A DNA stretch of 64,000 nucleotides, taken from the NCBI GenBank assembly GCA_964549375.1, contig CAZJWF010000004.1, forward strand, positions 14,620 through 78,619, in the 5' to 3' direction. How positions within the stretch are numbered: position 1 is the first letter of the stretch; every line of letters starts with the position of its first letter. Source of the stretch: JAHDDY01 sp964549375. Its GTDB lineage: Bacteria; Pseudomonadota; Alphaproteobacteria; Rhodobacterales; Rhodobacteraceae. Both the position numbers and the translations under genes were made by a program. The notes under the pieces were generated by a model, which was not told the DNA's origin, searched no databases, and worked only from the letters and a program-made list of their open reading frames with translations. Shown piece by piece: positions 25,430 through 33,245 of this stretch.

Positions 25430-25451
25430 GCCGGTCTCTATTGAGACCGGC
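25430..25451 (+). promoter_or_regulatory. Intercistronic hairpin between tctC and tctB
   Basis: GCCGGTCTC (25430-25438), loop TATT, GAGACCGGC (25443-25451): a perfect nine-base-pair stem with a tetraloop and no following T run. Hairpins like this after binding-protein genes commonly protect the upstream mRNA and lower expression of the membrane subunits. Confidence 0.7.
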
Positions 25452-25517
25452 GTCAAGGCGATCTCAGGCTCGATTGGGCTGAGAGCAGGAAAGCTGAATC
25501 CAGCATAGGAATTCTCG

Positions 25518-26051
25518 ATGCGCCGCGCTGAATTTATCACCGCTATCGTTCTGGCTGCCTTTTCAATCTATCTGATGTGGAAAAGCGGCGAAGGCCCGGA
25601 ATGGGATACCGAGTATGTCCGGTTTACGAATGTTGGAGTGAATATCGACGGCAGTGGACCGGGTAAGGGGTTCTGGCCGTTCTATCTATCTGGCGCGATG
25701 CTGCTGTCGTGTATCTGGATTATCATCAATGCCATTCGCCGCACCTCGCCGCCCTCACAATCGGATGAGCCGTTCATGGATGGCTATTCCAAAAAGATGA
25801 TGCTGTTGGTCGGCGGCGGATTGATCGGTTTTCTGGCGCTGATCGGGATCATCGGGTTTTACGGCGCGATCTTTGTCTTTCTGTTCTACTATCTGTTTAT
25901 TCTGGGACGGCACAGCATTGGCACCTCGATGGCGATTTCTGTCGGTGTGCCGGTGTTCAGCTTTTTCTTCTTTGATGTGCTGATGCGGATCGTGCTGCCT
26001 AAGGGGTATACCGAACCGTTGTTCTTACCCCTCTATGATATATTTCTCTGA
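25518..26051 (+). CDS. tctB: Tripartite tricarboxylate transporter, small membrane subunit
   Basis: The 177-residue protein has about four hydrophobic segments (residues about 5-20, 50-70, 93-115 and 117-150) and the expected TctB size. It starts MRRAEFITAIVLAAFSIYLMW and ends in FLPLYDIFL. The gene precedes tctA by 14 bases. TctB and TctA form the inner-membrane permease, driven by ion gradient. RBS is weak but an AGGA-like sequence lies upstream. Confidence 0.9.
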   Translation: MRRAEFITAIVLAAFSIYLMWKSGEGPEWDTEYVRFTNVGVNIDGSGPGKGFWPFYLSGAMLLSCIWIIINAIRRTSPPSQSDEPFMDGYSKKMMLLVGGGLIGFLALIGIIGFYGAIFVFLFYYLFILGRHSIGTSMAISVGVPVFSFFFFDVLMRIVLPKGYTEPLFLPLYDIFL

Positions 26052-26065
26052 GCGGAGCTGATCTG

Positions 26066-27667
26066 ATGGATGTTTTTGCACAGCTTCTCGACGGGATCAT
26101 CATTGCCCTGCAACCCACGAATCTGGGACTTGCCGTTCTTGGCGTGGTGATCGGGTTGTTCGTGGGCGCGATGCCGGGTCTTGGGTCGGTGAACGGTGTC
26201 GCGATCCTGCTGCCGTTTACTTTCGTCATTCAGGATTGGACTGGCAGTGCGACGGCGCCGATGATTTTCCTCGCGGCGATTTATTATGGCGCGATGTATG
26301 GCGGCGCAATTTCGTCGATAACCCTTGGAATCCCGGGGGCCTCAACCGCGGTGGCGACGACCTTTGATGGTCGGCCAATGGCCTTACAGGGCAATGCGGA
26401 CCGAGCATTGGTCACAGCGGCGGTGGCGTCGTTTATCGGTGGAACGGTTGCGAATATCTTCTTTACCGGATTTGCCCCGGCGCTGTCCTCGATTGCGCTC
26501 GACTTTGGAAACCCCGAGATTTTTGCGCTGATGTTGCTGGCCTTCGCAACGTTTATCGGGTTGGGCGGGGACGATATTCCGAAGACGATTTTCTCGATCT
26601 GCTTTGGCCTTGTCATGGCGACGGTTGGGTTTGACATTATCTCTGGCGAGCCGCGCTTACAGTTTGGCGACCCGCTTGATCTGTTTGAAGCGACGGCGGG
26701 ATGGATCGACACGACGGGTTTCTCTCACGGTATTCGCTTTCTTGTGCTGGCGATTGGTGTCTATGGCATCGGTGAGATGATCTGGACGATCAATACGACC
26801 CGTTACAAAGTGACGATGACCGAAACGACGGTGAACTTTTCCCGCGTGATGAAGGGCATTGTCGGCATGAAAGAAGCCTGGAAGGGCACGACGATCGGGT
26901 CGCTGCTGGGCTTTTTCGTCGGCATTCTTCCTGCCGCCGGTGCGACGCCGGGATCGTTGATGTCGTATGGGGTCGCGAAGATGACTTCGCGCAAACCTGA
27001 TAGTTACGGTAAGGGGAATCCTGATGGCGTGGCCGCGCCAGAGGCGGCGAATAACTCTGCCTCTACCGGCGCGATGCTGCCGATGATGACCTTGGGCATT
27101 CCCGGCTCGCCAACCACCGCCGTCCTGTTGGCGGGAATGGTGATTTGGGGATTGGAGCCGGGGCCGCGCATGTTTGAGGAGCGGCCTGAATTCGTTTGGC
27201 CGCTGGTCGGATCTTTCTATATCTCGAATGTTGTCGCGCTGTTGGTGAACCTTGCGTTTATTCCGCTGTTCTTATGGGTGCTGCGGACGCCGTTCACGAT
27301 CCTCGCGCCGATTATCTTCGTCTTGTCGGTCGTGGGCACTTATGCAGCCTATCAGAATATGTTCGATGTCTGGCTGATGCTGTTCTTTGGACTGGGTGCG
27401 TATCTGCTGCGGATTTTGGATTATCCGCTGGCCCCGGCGGTTCTGGCCGTGGTGCTGGGACCGATTGCTGAACCAAAGCTGCGGCAATCGCTGTTGTTGT
27501 CGGATGGTGATTTTGGTGTTTTCTATAACCCGTTCTTTGACCGAGACGGCAAAGGGCAAGAGTGGTGGATTGCACCGATCACAACGTGGATTGCGGTTGC
27601 GCTGATCCTGTTGCCCGTGGTGCTGTGGGGTGTGCGGAAATTGCGTGGACCTAAAGAAACCGCATAA
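26066..27667 (+). CDS. tctA: Tripartite tricarboxylate transporter, large membrane subunit
   Basis: The 533-residue polytopic protein carries TctA hallmarks: GLFVGAMPGLGSVNGVAILLPFTF, YYGAMYGGAISSITLGIPG, and later GILPAAGATPGSLMSYGVAK and TLGIPGSPTTAVLLAGM. The repeated GIPG-type loops belong to the pseudo-symmetric halves. It is the channel-forming subunit of the TTT importer. It is the last plus-strand gene of the oxalate region; a hairpin terminator separates it from the convergent reductase. Confidence 0.94.
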   Translation: MDVFAQLLDGIIIALQPTNLGLAVLGVVIGLFVGAMPGLGSVNGVAILLPFTFVIQDWTGSATAPMIFLAAIYYGAMYGGAISSITLGIPGASTAVATTFDGRPMALQGNADRALVTAAVASFIGGTVANIFFTGFAPALSSIALDFGNPEIFALMLLAFATFIGLGGDDIPKTIFSICFGLVMATVGFDIISGEPRLQFGDPLDLFEATAGWIDTTGFSHGIRFLVLAIGVYGIGEMIWTINTTRYKVTMTETTVNFSRVMKGIVGMKEAWKGTTIGSLLGFFVGILPAAGATPGSLMSYGVAKMTSRKPDSYGKGNPDGVAAPEAANNSASTGAMLPMMTLGIPGSPTTAVLLAGMVIWGLEPGPRMFEERPEFVWPLVGSFYISNVVALLVNLAFIPLFLWVLRTPFTILAPIIFVLSVVGTYAAYQNMFDVWLMLFFGLGAYLLRILDYPLAPAVLAVVLGPIAEPKLRQSLLLSDGDFGVFYNPFFDRDGKGQEWWIAPITTWIAVALILLPVVLWGVRKLRGPKETA

Positions 27668-27675
27668 ATGGAAAA

Positions 27676-27705
27676 GGTCGCGGTGGTAAAAGTACCGCCG
27701 CGACC
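27676..27705. terminator. Convergent terminator hairpin between tctA and the PanE-like gene
   Basis: GGTCGCGGTGGTA (27676-27688) pairs with TACCGCCGCGACC (27693-27705), with one G-U pair and loop AAAG. On the minus strand it is followed by TTTT, so it best fits the end of the PanE-like gene; the long stem could also stop tctA transcripts. Confidence 0.7.
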
Positions 27706-27753
27706 CTCAATTGCCCGATTGATTAAGCGGGCTCGTGAAACTGCCTCTAAATT

Positions 27754-28809
27754 TTAAGCTGCCGCGCTTCGACGGTTCTTTTCTAGCTGTGCGTCGACGG
27801 TGGCCACAGTGGCGTCAATGGTCGGGTGGCTCATGCCCATTGATGCTGCGATGCGTTGAACGAGGCGGTCAACCCGCTCGATGCTGCTCGCGCCTGCGAG
27901 AATTGCGCGGGCCGCTGATGAGGGTTTGAGCAAGCTTTCCGCAGCGCGGGCGTATTTCTCGAACGGCACCAGCTCTTCTTTCTCTGCGCCAAGTTTTTGT
28001 GCGACTTCATCGACGAAAGCGTAAATTTCGCGAGAGTGTTCGACATCTGTGTGAACCGCATCGCGAATGGCGATGGGGTCGGCATCCGTGACGCAGCGAT
28101 AATTGCCGGTCAGAAGCATACTCCATTTGGCGAGCGGTACGAACAGCGTGTCATGAACGCGCAATTTGACCGGCACGTCTTTGCCGTCAATGCGAACATC
28201 TGCGATGTCGGCTTCGAGTTTCGTCAGGATTTCATTATGGGCATCAGAGGCAAACTTTGCCGCTTTAAAGTTCGTGGGAAGGCCGACATGAAGCACATTG
28301 GCGGCTTCTTCCGGGGGACGGAATGCTTGCGGATCTGGAGAGCAGAGCGTGACATTGCCGGGTATGAAATGGCTCCAAACACGGGATTCAGCGAAAGCGT
28401 CCTCAATCTCGGACGTGTCCAATCCGGGCAGACGGCTGAGATAGGCGAGCGGCGGCATGTTCATGATCGACAGGCACGGCAGACCAGCGTCGGCAATCTT
28501 GGTCATCAAGTCTCGCAGGGACGGGTGCGCGTATTGCGGCTCCTGCATTGCCAGACCGACCAGATCATAATCTTCGGGATTTACTTCTTCGGGAGTCAGA
28601 GCCGTCAAACGGCCCGGCTGTTCGCTGGACAGAATGGTCCTGTGCGCGTCCTCACCCTTCAGGCGGATGCGGACTTCGGTGCCTTGCTCGTTAATGAGTT
28701 GCGCCGTTGCGGTGCGACAGACGAGCGTCACATCGTGGCCCGCCATCAGGCACTTGGTTCCCAGCAAAGAGCCATATGAGGCACCGAGGATGAGAATCCG
28801 ATAGGACAT
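27754..28809 (-). CDS. Ketopantoate reductase-like protein, candidate oxalyl-CoA reductase
   Basis: The 351-residue protein has an N-terminal NAD(P) Rossmann loop (ILILGASYGSLLG) and the PanE-type helical C-terminal domain with KWSMLLTGNYRCVTDA near residue 228, where Lys and Asn match catalytic positions of ketopantoate reductases. It is longer than typical PanE (about 300). It converges on the oxc-frc-tct genes. In Methylobacterium a PanE homologue (PanE2) acts as oxalyl-CoA reductase giving glyoxylate, so the same role is proposed. An alternative is a general 2-oxoacid or ketopantoate reductase. Confidence 0.75.
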   Translation of the reverse strand: MSYRILILGASYGSLLGTKCLMAGHDVTLVCRTATAQLINEQGTEVRIRLKGEDAHRTILSSEQPGRLTALTPEEVNPEDYDLVGLAMQEPQYAHPSLRDLMTKIADAGLPCLSIMNMPPLAYLSRLPGLDTSEIEDAFAESRVWSHFIPGNVTLCSPDPQAFRPPEEAANVLHVGLPTNFKAAKFASDAHNEILTKLEADIADVRIDGKDVPVKLRVHDTLFVPLAKWSMLLTGNYRCVTDADPIAIRDAVHTDVEHSREIYAFVDEVAQKLGAEKEELVPFEKYARAAESLLKPSSAARAILAGASSIERVDRLVQRIAASMGMSHPTIDATVATVDAQLEKNRRSAAA

Positions 28810-29025
28810 ATTCTTTCTCCAAATAGGTGTATTGGGTATTATTATTGCTCATCTGATTTTGCTTGGCAATGACCCTTTGCGGAGAATTATCGGAAATTGC
28901 GCTTTCAGCCGCGTGAAATTTGCGGGCCAAAAACGGGGGACATTGTAAATTTTATGGTGAGTTTCTTCACTTTTGGTCGTCGGCGAAGGGCCATGCTTTG
29001 CGATGCCTGAAAGAGCTAGGTTTGG

Positions 29026-30327
29026 TTAACCCATCTCCACGATATGCGCGTAGCTGCCCATGATTTTCTCATCGCGCAATCCGATGTTTGCGGTGTCAGT
29101 AGATGCCGCAGCCGATGCGCTGAATAGCGGCTCGCCCTGTGATGCGGCGATGGTTGAATAGTGAAATTCGTGACCTTTCAGTGGGCCTTGCCACGGCAAG
29201 TCGCCGGTCAGCGGGGTCAGATCGCGATACCCGAGAGAGAGCTTACGCGTTGCAAAGCTGGTTTCCAGATTTAGAAACCCCAGCATCGCGTGGCGTTGTT
29301 CGTAGGCGTCAATGAGACCCCGCCCAAGGACCATGAAGCCGCCGCACTCGCCATAGATCAGCGCCCCTCGGTCACGGGCCTCGCCCATGCTCATGATGAA
29401 GCGGGTCGCTGCGGCTAGTCGGCCGCCGTAAAGTTCGGGGTATCCGCCCGGAAGAAAAACCGCGTCGGCATCGGGGCTGGGGCCTTCATCTGCGAGTGGA
29501 GAGAAGAACGATACCTCGGCGCCTTGCGCGCGCCAGTCGTTCAGCATGTGCGGATAGGAAAAGCCGAAAGCTTCATCGCGGGCCATCGCGATATGTTGGC
29601 CGAGCGGTGGGAGCTTGCGCGGGTTGGCCCCGCTGTCGATGGGATGCGCGATGGCGCGAATGGCATCAAGATCGCAGTTTTCTTCGATACTGTCCTTTAA
29701 CGCCGCCAGAAGGTCGTTTAAATCCTCAAATTCGCTGGCTTGATGCAGGCCGAGGTGACGTGAAGGAACGGTGAGCGTGCCGCTGCGGGGGATGGCCCCG
29801 AATACCGGTACGACCGTCTCGACGGCGCGGCGCATCATCATCTCGTGTCGCGGGCTGCCGATACGATTGAGGATCACTCCAGCGACCTGAACGCCGGGGC
29901 GAAAGGTTGCAAGGCCGTGGATCAGCGCCGCCGCCGTCTGAGCACGTCTTGCTGCGTCAATCACGAGAATAACAGGTATTCCAAGGGCTTGAGCGACATC
30001 AGCCGTCGAGCCGTGACCCATCGGCGTATCGGAGGGGGCCCCGTCAAAGAGTCCCATTGCGCCCTCAATAACGGTGAAGCTGCCCTGAATTTCGTCCGCA
30101 CGTGCCCGGATTTGAGCGGCATTCGCGCACCACGGATCGAGGGTCAGGCACGGGCGGCCTGTGGCGTGCGCGTGGAAGGTTGGGTCGATATAATCGGGTC
30201 CGGTTTTGGCAGAGCCAAGATCTTCTCCTGCCGCTTTAAGTGCGGCGAGCAAACCCAGCGTAACAGTTGTTTTTCCGGCACCGGAGGAGGGTGCGGAAAT
30301 CACGAAGCCTTTGCGTTGCGGTGTCAC
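29026..30327 (-). CDS. cobB: Cobyrinate a,c-diamide synthase
   Basis: A GTG start at 30327 overlaps the cobA stop as GTGA, making the protein 433 residues; an upstream ATG at 30408 would add 27 unmatched residues. It has the Walker-like ISAPSSGAGKTTVTLGLL, GPDYIDPTFH, and a C-terminal class I glutaminase-like half with GECGGFMVLG and a final HIVEMG. It amidates the a and c side chains of cobyrinic or hydrogenobyrinic acid using glutamine and ATP. It is translationally coupled to cobA. Confidence 0.94.
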   Translation of the reverse strand: MTPQRKGFVISAPSSGAGKTTVTLGLLAALKAAGEDLGSAKTGPDYIDPTFHAHATGRPCLTLDPWCANAAQIRARADEIQGSFTVIEGAMGLFDGAPSDTPMGHGSTADVAQALGIPVILVIDAARRAQTAAALIHGLATFRPGVQVAGVILNRIGSPRHEMMMRRAVETVVPVFGAIPRSGTLTVPSRHLGLHQASEFEDLNDLLAALKDSIEENCDLDAIRAIAHPIDSGANPRKLPPLGQHIAMARDEAFGFSYPHMLNDWRAQGAEVSFFSPLADEGPSPDADAVFLPGGYPELYGGRLAAATRFIMSMGEARDRGALIYGECGGFMVLGRGLIDAYEQRHAMLGFLNLETSFATRKLSLGYRDLTPLTGDLPWQGPLKGHEFHYSTIAASQGEPLFSASAAASTDTANIGLRDEKIMGSYAHIVEMG

Positions 30328-31187
30328 GAAACGTCGCGTAAATCGCGTGCTCGGACCCCCAGCGGATCGAGGCTGCGCGGCGGCTCTCCGGCCATTTGAG
30401 AGACCCAATCGAGGGTCTGGCGCATCAGCGCGACGCGGCCAATGCAGATAATGGCGGGCGGCGATAACTGAGCAGCTTCAGCGTCTTCAACAGCTTTGCT
30501 GAGTGTGGTTTCCAACACATGCTGATCGGCACGGGTGGCGTTGGTGACAATGGCGACCGGTTCTGCACCGTCGCGTCCGCCGTCCATCAAACTGCGAGTG
30601 ATGGTCGGCAGCGTTTTCATCGACATATAGCAGACGATAACGGGCGAGGATTCAGCCAAGGCCCGCCAGTTCACTGCGCTGGGCGCATCGCCGCTGGCAT
30701 CATGGCCCGTCACAAAAGTAACGGCCTGATTCACATCCCGGTGGGTGACAGGGATGCCAGCATAGGCCAAGCCGCCGATTCCTGCGCTGATACCGGGAAC
30801 AATACGAAAGGGAACGCCAGATTCGATGAGGGTTTGCGCTTCTTCCCCACCGCGCCCAAACACGAACGGGTCGCCGCCTTTGAGCCGTAGAACGCGCTTT
30901 CCTGCCTTTGCGTAATCAATAAGCTTTAGTGATATATCTCGTTGTTTTGGCGAAGGTTTGCCGCCGCGTTTGCCCGCGTAATCAATCTCTGTGCCCGGAC
31001 GTGCCCATTTCAGGATATCCTCGCCGACCAAGGCGTCATAGACGATAACATCGGCTTGCTGAATCGCGTTCAACCCGTGCAGGGTCAAAAGGCCCGCATC
31101 CCCCGGCCCGGCACCCACAAGCCAGACCCAACCCGGCTCTAGCACGGGCCAGTCAGTGTTTTGCGGCAGGGTCGGCGGTGTCTCCAT
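30324..31187 (-). CDS. cobA: Uroporphyrinogen-III C-methyltransferase
   Basis: The ATG at 31187 follows AGAAGG and starts METPPTLPQ; a longer frame to 31319 would overlap the divergent cbiD gene and adds 44 unmatched residues. The 287-residue protein has VWLVGAGPGDAGLLTLHG, VYDALV, RLKGGDPFVFGRGGEE and PGISAGIGG, the SUMT signatures. It uses SAM to methylate C2 and C7, giving precorrin-2, the entry to cobalamin or siroheme. It is followed by cobB with a 4-base overlap. Confidence 0.94.
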   Translation of the reverse strand: METPPTLPQNTDWPVLEPGWVWLVGAGPGDAGLLTLHGLNAIQQADVIVYDALVGEDILKWARPGTEIDYAGKRGGKPSPKQRDISLKLIDYAKAGKRVLRLKGGDPFVFGRGGEEAQTLIESGVPFRIVPGISAGIGGLAYAGIPVTHRDVNQAVTFVTGHDASGDAPSAVNWRALAESSPVIVCYMSMKTLPTITRSLMDGGRDGAEPVAIVTNATRADQHVLETTLSKAVEDAEAAQLSPPAIICIGRVALMRQTLDWVSQMAGEPPRSLDPLGVRARDLRDVS

Positions 31188-31302
31188 CCCTTCTGCATAG
31201 GCGCAGTTGATCCGTTTGCGAAGACCTGATCCGACGAAAAACAGTGTCTTTCCGTCGCAGATTGCTGTTTCGCTATAGACGGTTCGACAGATAGGATAAG
31301 TC
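31188..31302. promoter_or_regulatory. Divergent promoter spacer cobA/cbiD
   Basis: A 115-base spacer between divergent cobalamin genes. It is too short for a complete cobalamin riboswitch plus promoter on both sides, and no B12-box-like sequence was recognised. Candidate promoters were not identified. Confidence 0.3.
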
Positions 31303-32355
31303 ATGAGCGAACCACCCACTCTTAGATATGGCTGGACAACTGGTGCCTGCGCGGCGGCGGCAACGCGCGCGGCTCTAATCGGGCTGTGTCAGGGAACCAT
31401 CCCGGACAAGGTGACAATTTCCTTGCCGAAAGGCGAGACGCCAACGTTTCCCGTTTTGGATGCGGAGATGGGCGAAGGCTGGGCCAGTGCGTTTATCGAG
31501 AAAGACGCAGGCGATGATCCCGACGTGACGCATGGTGCGCTGATCGGAGTTCGGGTGGCGCGGCGACTAGGCGGAGAGCGGGTTGCGTTCTTTGCGGGTG
31601 AGGGCGTCGGGACTGTGACGAGACCCGGATTGCCCATTGGGGTCGGCGAACCGGCAATTAATCCTGTGCCACGCGCGATGATCGCGCAGCAAGTTGCTGA
31701 GATTTTGCAGAGCGCCGATATGGACTTTTCCGTCGATGTGACCGTGACAGTTCCGGGCGGCGGTGCGCTGGCCGAAAAGACTTGGAACCCGCGGTTGGGC
31801 ATTATCGGGGGGCTGTCGATTTTGGGGACGACGGGGATTGTCCGACCTTTTTCTTGCGCGGCATGGATTGCCTCGATCCATCGCGGGATTGATGTGGCGC
31901 GGGCGAGCGGCCTGACTCATGTGGTCGGAGCGACCGGCGCGACCTCGGAAGCGCGCGTTCAGGCGCTCTATGATTTGCCGGAGATTGCGTATCTTGATAT
32001 GGGCGATTTTGCCGGAGGGTTGCTCAAGTATCTGCGGAACCATCCGGTCGACCGGGTCACGATTGCGGGGGGGCCGGGCAAGATGAGCAAGCTGGCACAA
32101 GGCGCGCTCGACTTGCACTCGAAGCGCAGTCAAGTCGATGTGGCGCAGTTGGCGGATTGGTGCGGCGAACCGGCAGTCCGCGAGGCAAACACAGCGCTGG
32201 AGGCGTTCGCGTTGGCCAGGGCACCCTTGGCGGAGGCGGTGGCGTCGCGTGCGAAGGAGACGGTTTGCGCTGCCTTGAGGGATGCGCCGGTCAACGTCGA
32301 GATCATTCTTGTGGATCGTGCGGGAGCGGTGCTGGCCCGTGCGCCCTTTGAATGA
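31303..32355 (+). CDS. cbiD: Cobalt-precorrin-5B C1-methyltransferase
   Basis: The 350-residue protein has the CbiD N-terminal RYGWTTGACAAAAT motif, GEGVGTVTRPGLPIGVGEPAINP, and GGLSILGTTGIVRP. It methylates C1 of the corrin precursor with loss of acetaldehyde in the cobalt-early branch. It overlaps cobK by ATGA at its stop. The aerobic counterpart CobF is not in the window, so whether this organism uses CbiD in a mixed pathway cannot be settled here. Confidence 0.93.
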   Translation: MSEPPTLRYGWTTGACAAAATRAALIGLCQGTIPDKVTISLPKGETPTFPVLDAEMGEGWASAFIEKDAGDDPDVTHGALIGVRVARRLGGERVAFFAGEGVGTVTRPGLPIGVGEPAINPVPRAMIAQQVAEILQSADMDFSVDVTVTVPGGGALAEKTWNPRLGIIGGLSILGTTGIVRPFSCAAWIASIHRGIDVARASGLTHVVGATGATSEARVQALYDLPEIAYLDMGDFAGGLLKYLRNHPVDRVTIAGGPGKMSKLAQGALDLHSKRSQVDVAQLADWCGEPAVREANTALEAFALARAPLAEAVASRAKETVCAALRDAPVNVEIILVDRAGAVLARAPFE

Positions 32356-33071
32356 CGGGTGTGCTGCTCTTGTTGGCGGGTACGGCGGAGGCGCGGGAGT
32401 TTGCCGCGCGGTTTGATCACCCCCGATTGCAGGTGGTTGCTTCGCTGGCGGGGGTGACGAGCGCGCCACTGGATTATGCGTGCGAGACGCGAGTTGGCGG
32501 GTTTGGCAGCGTCGATGGGATGGCGGCGTGGATCGCGGAGAACGATGTCGCGGCGGTTGTTGATGCGACGCATCCTTTTGCCGTCCGAATTTCAGAGAAT
32601 GCACGCGCATCGGCGGCGCGATGCGAGGTGCCGTGTCTCGGCTTGCGCCGTGCGCCTTGGGCATTGGGTGAGGCATGGCGCACGTTTTCTGATCTGGAAG
32701 CACTGGCACCCGTATTGCCCGCCGGGGCGCGGGTTTTCCTGACCACGGGCCGGGGCGAGGTTGAACCGTTTGCACGACGTCAAGACGTGTCGTTCTGGTT
32801 GCGCAGTATCGAGGGCGTCGAAGACTTGCCCGCCCATATCCAGCCCGTGCGGGGGCGTCCGCCTTTTGCGTTGGAAAATGAGATTGCGTTCATGAAGGAC
32901 GCGAAGATCACACATCTTGTGACGAAAGATGCGGGCGGCGTTCGCCCTGCAAAACTAGAAGCCGCAGAGCAGCTTGGCGTGGCGGTATTCAGTGCGGCGA
33001 TGCCGCCTTCGCCACATGATGAGACGGTAGACTCAGTTGACGCGGCATTGGCGTGGAGCCGCGCTATTTGA
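32352..33071 (+). CDS. cobK: Precorrin-6A reductase
   Basis: The 239-residue protein starts MTGVLLLLAGTAEAREFA, the CobK/CbiJ start (LGGTxEA), with VDATHPFA, TTGRGEVEPF, HLVTKDAGGVRPAKLEAAEQLG. It reduces precorrin-6A to 6B with NAD(P)H. The start is coupled to the cbiD stop (ATGA), and GC-rich codon use matches its neighbour. It ends before a gene-free spacer and the convergent ugd. Confidence 0.93.
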   Translation: MTGVLLLLAGTAEAREFAARFDHPRLQVVASLAGVTSAPLDYACETRVGGFGSVDGMAAWIAENDVAAVVDATHPFAVRISENARASAARCEVPCLGLRRAPWALGEAWRTFSDLEALAPVLPAGARVFLTTGRGEVEPFARRQDVSFWLRSIEGVEDLPAHIQPVRGRPPFALENEIAFMKDAKITHLVTKDAGGVRPAKLEAAEQLGVAVFSAAMPPSPHDETVDSVDAALAWSRAI

Positions 33072-33112
33072 TGGCGGTACTGGAAATTGGTCGTGACGTT
33101 GCCCGAGTTTAA

Positions 33113-33129
33113 CCCCGATTAAATCGGGG
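33113..33129. terminator. Palindrome in the cobK/ugd convergent spacer
   Basis: CCCCGATT-A-AATCGGGG (33113-33129) is an eight-base inverted repeat 42 bases after the cobK stop. It has no T run on either side, so a role as terminator is only likely because of its position between convergent genes. Confidence 0.4.
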
Positions 33130-33245
33130 ATACGGAGATCAGCCGCCCCACCAGGGCAGAGTGGCATTTTCATTTCAATGCGGCGACATTCGTAACGGCG
33201 TTTTTAGTCAGACGAACTCGACTAATGATGTCCGTTCGCTCCCGC

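Noticed and set aside
26005..26012. Second GGTATACC site
   Set aside because: It lies inside the tctB coding sequence and lacks the flanking T/A of the operator found at 18360.
31188..31302. Cobalamin riboswitch at the cob/cbi divergent promoter
   Set aside because: Spacer is too short and no B12-box-like conserved elements were seen.
31188..31319. N-terminal extension of CobA
   Set aside because: The 44 extra residues overlap divergent cbiD and are not part of SUMT; ATG at 31187 has a good ribosome site.
31567..32775. 402-codon open frame antisense to cbiD and cobK
   Set aside because: Spans two genes with translational overlap on the plus strand and reads as low-complexity Arg/Pro sequence.
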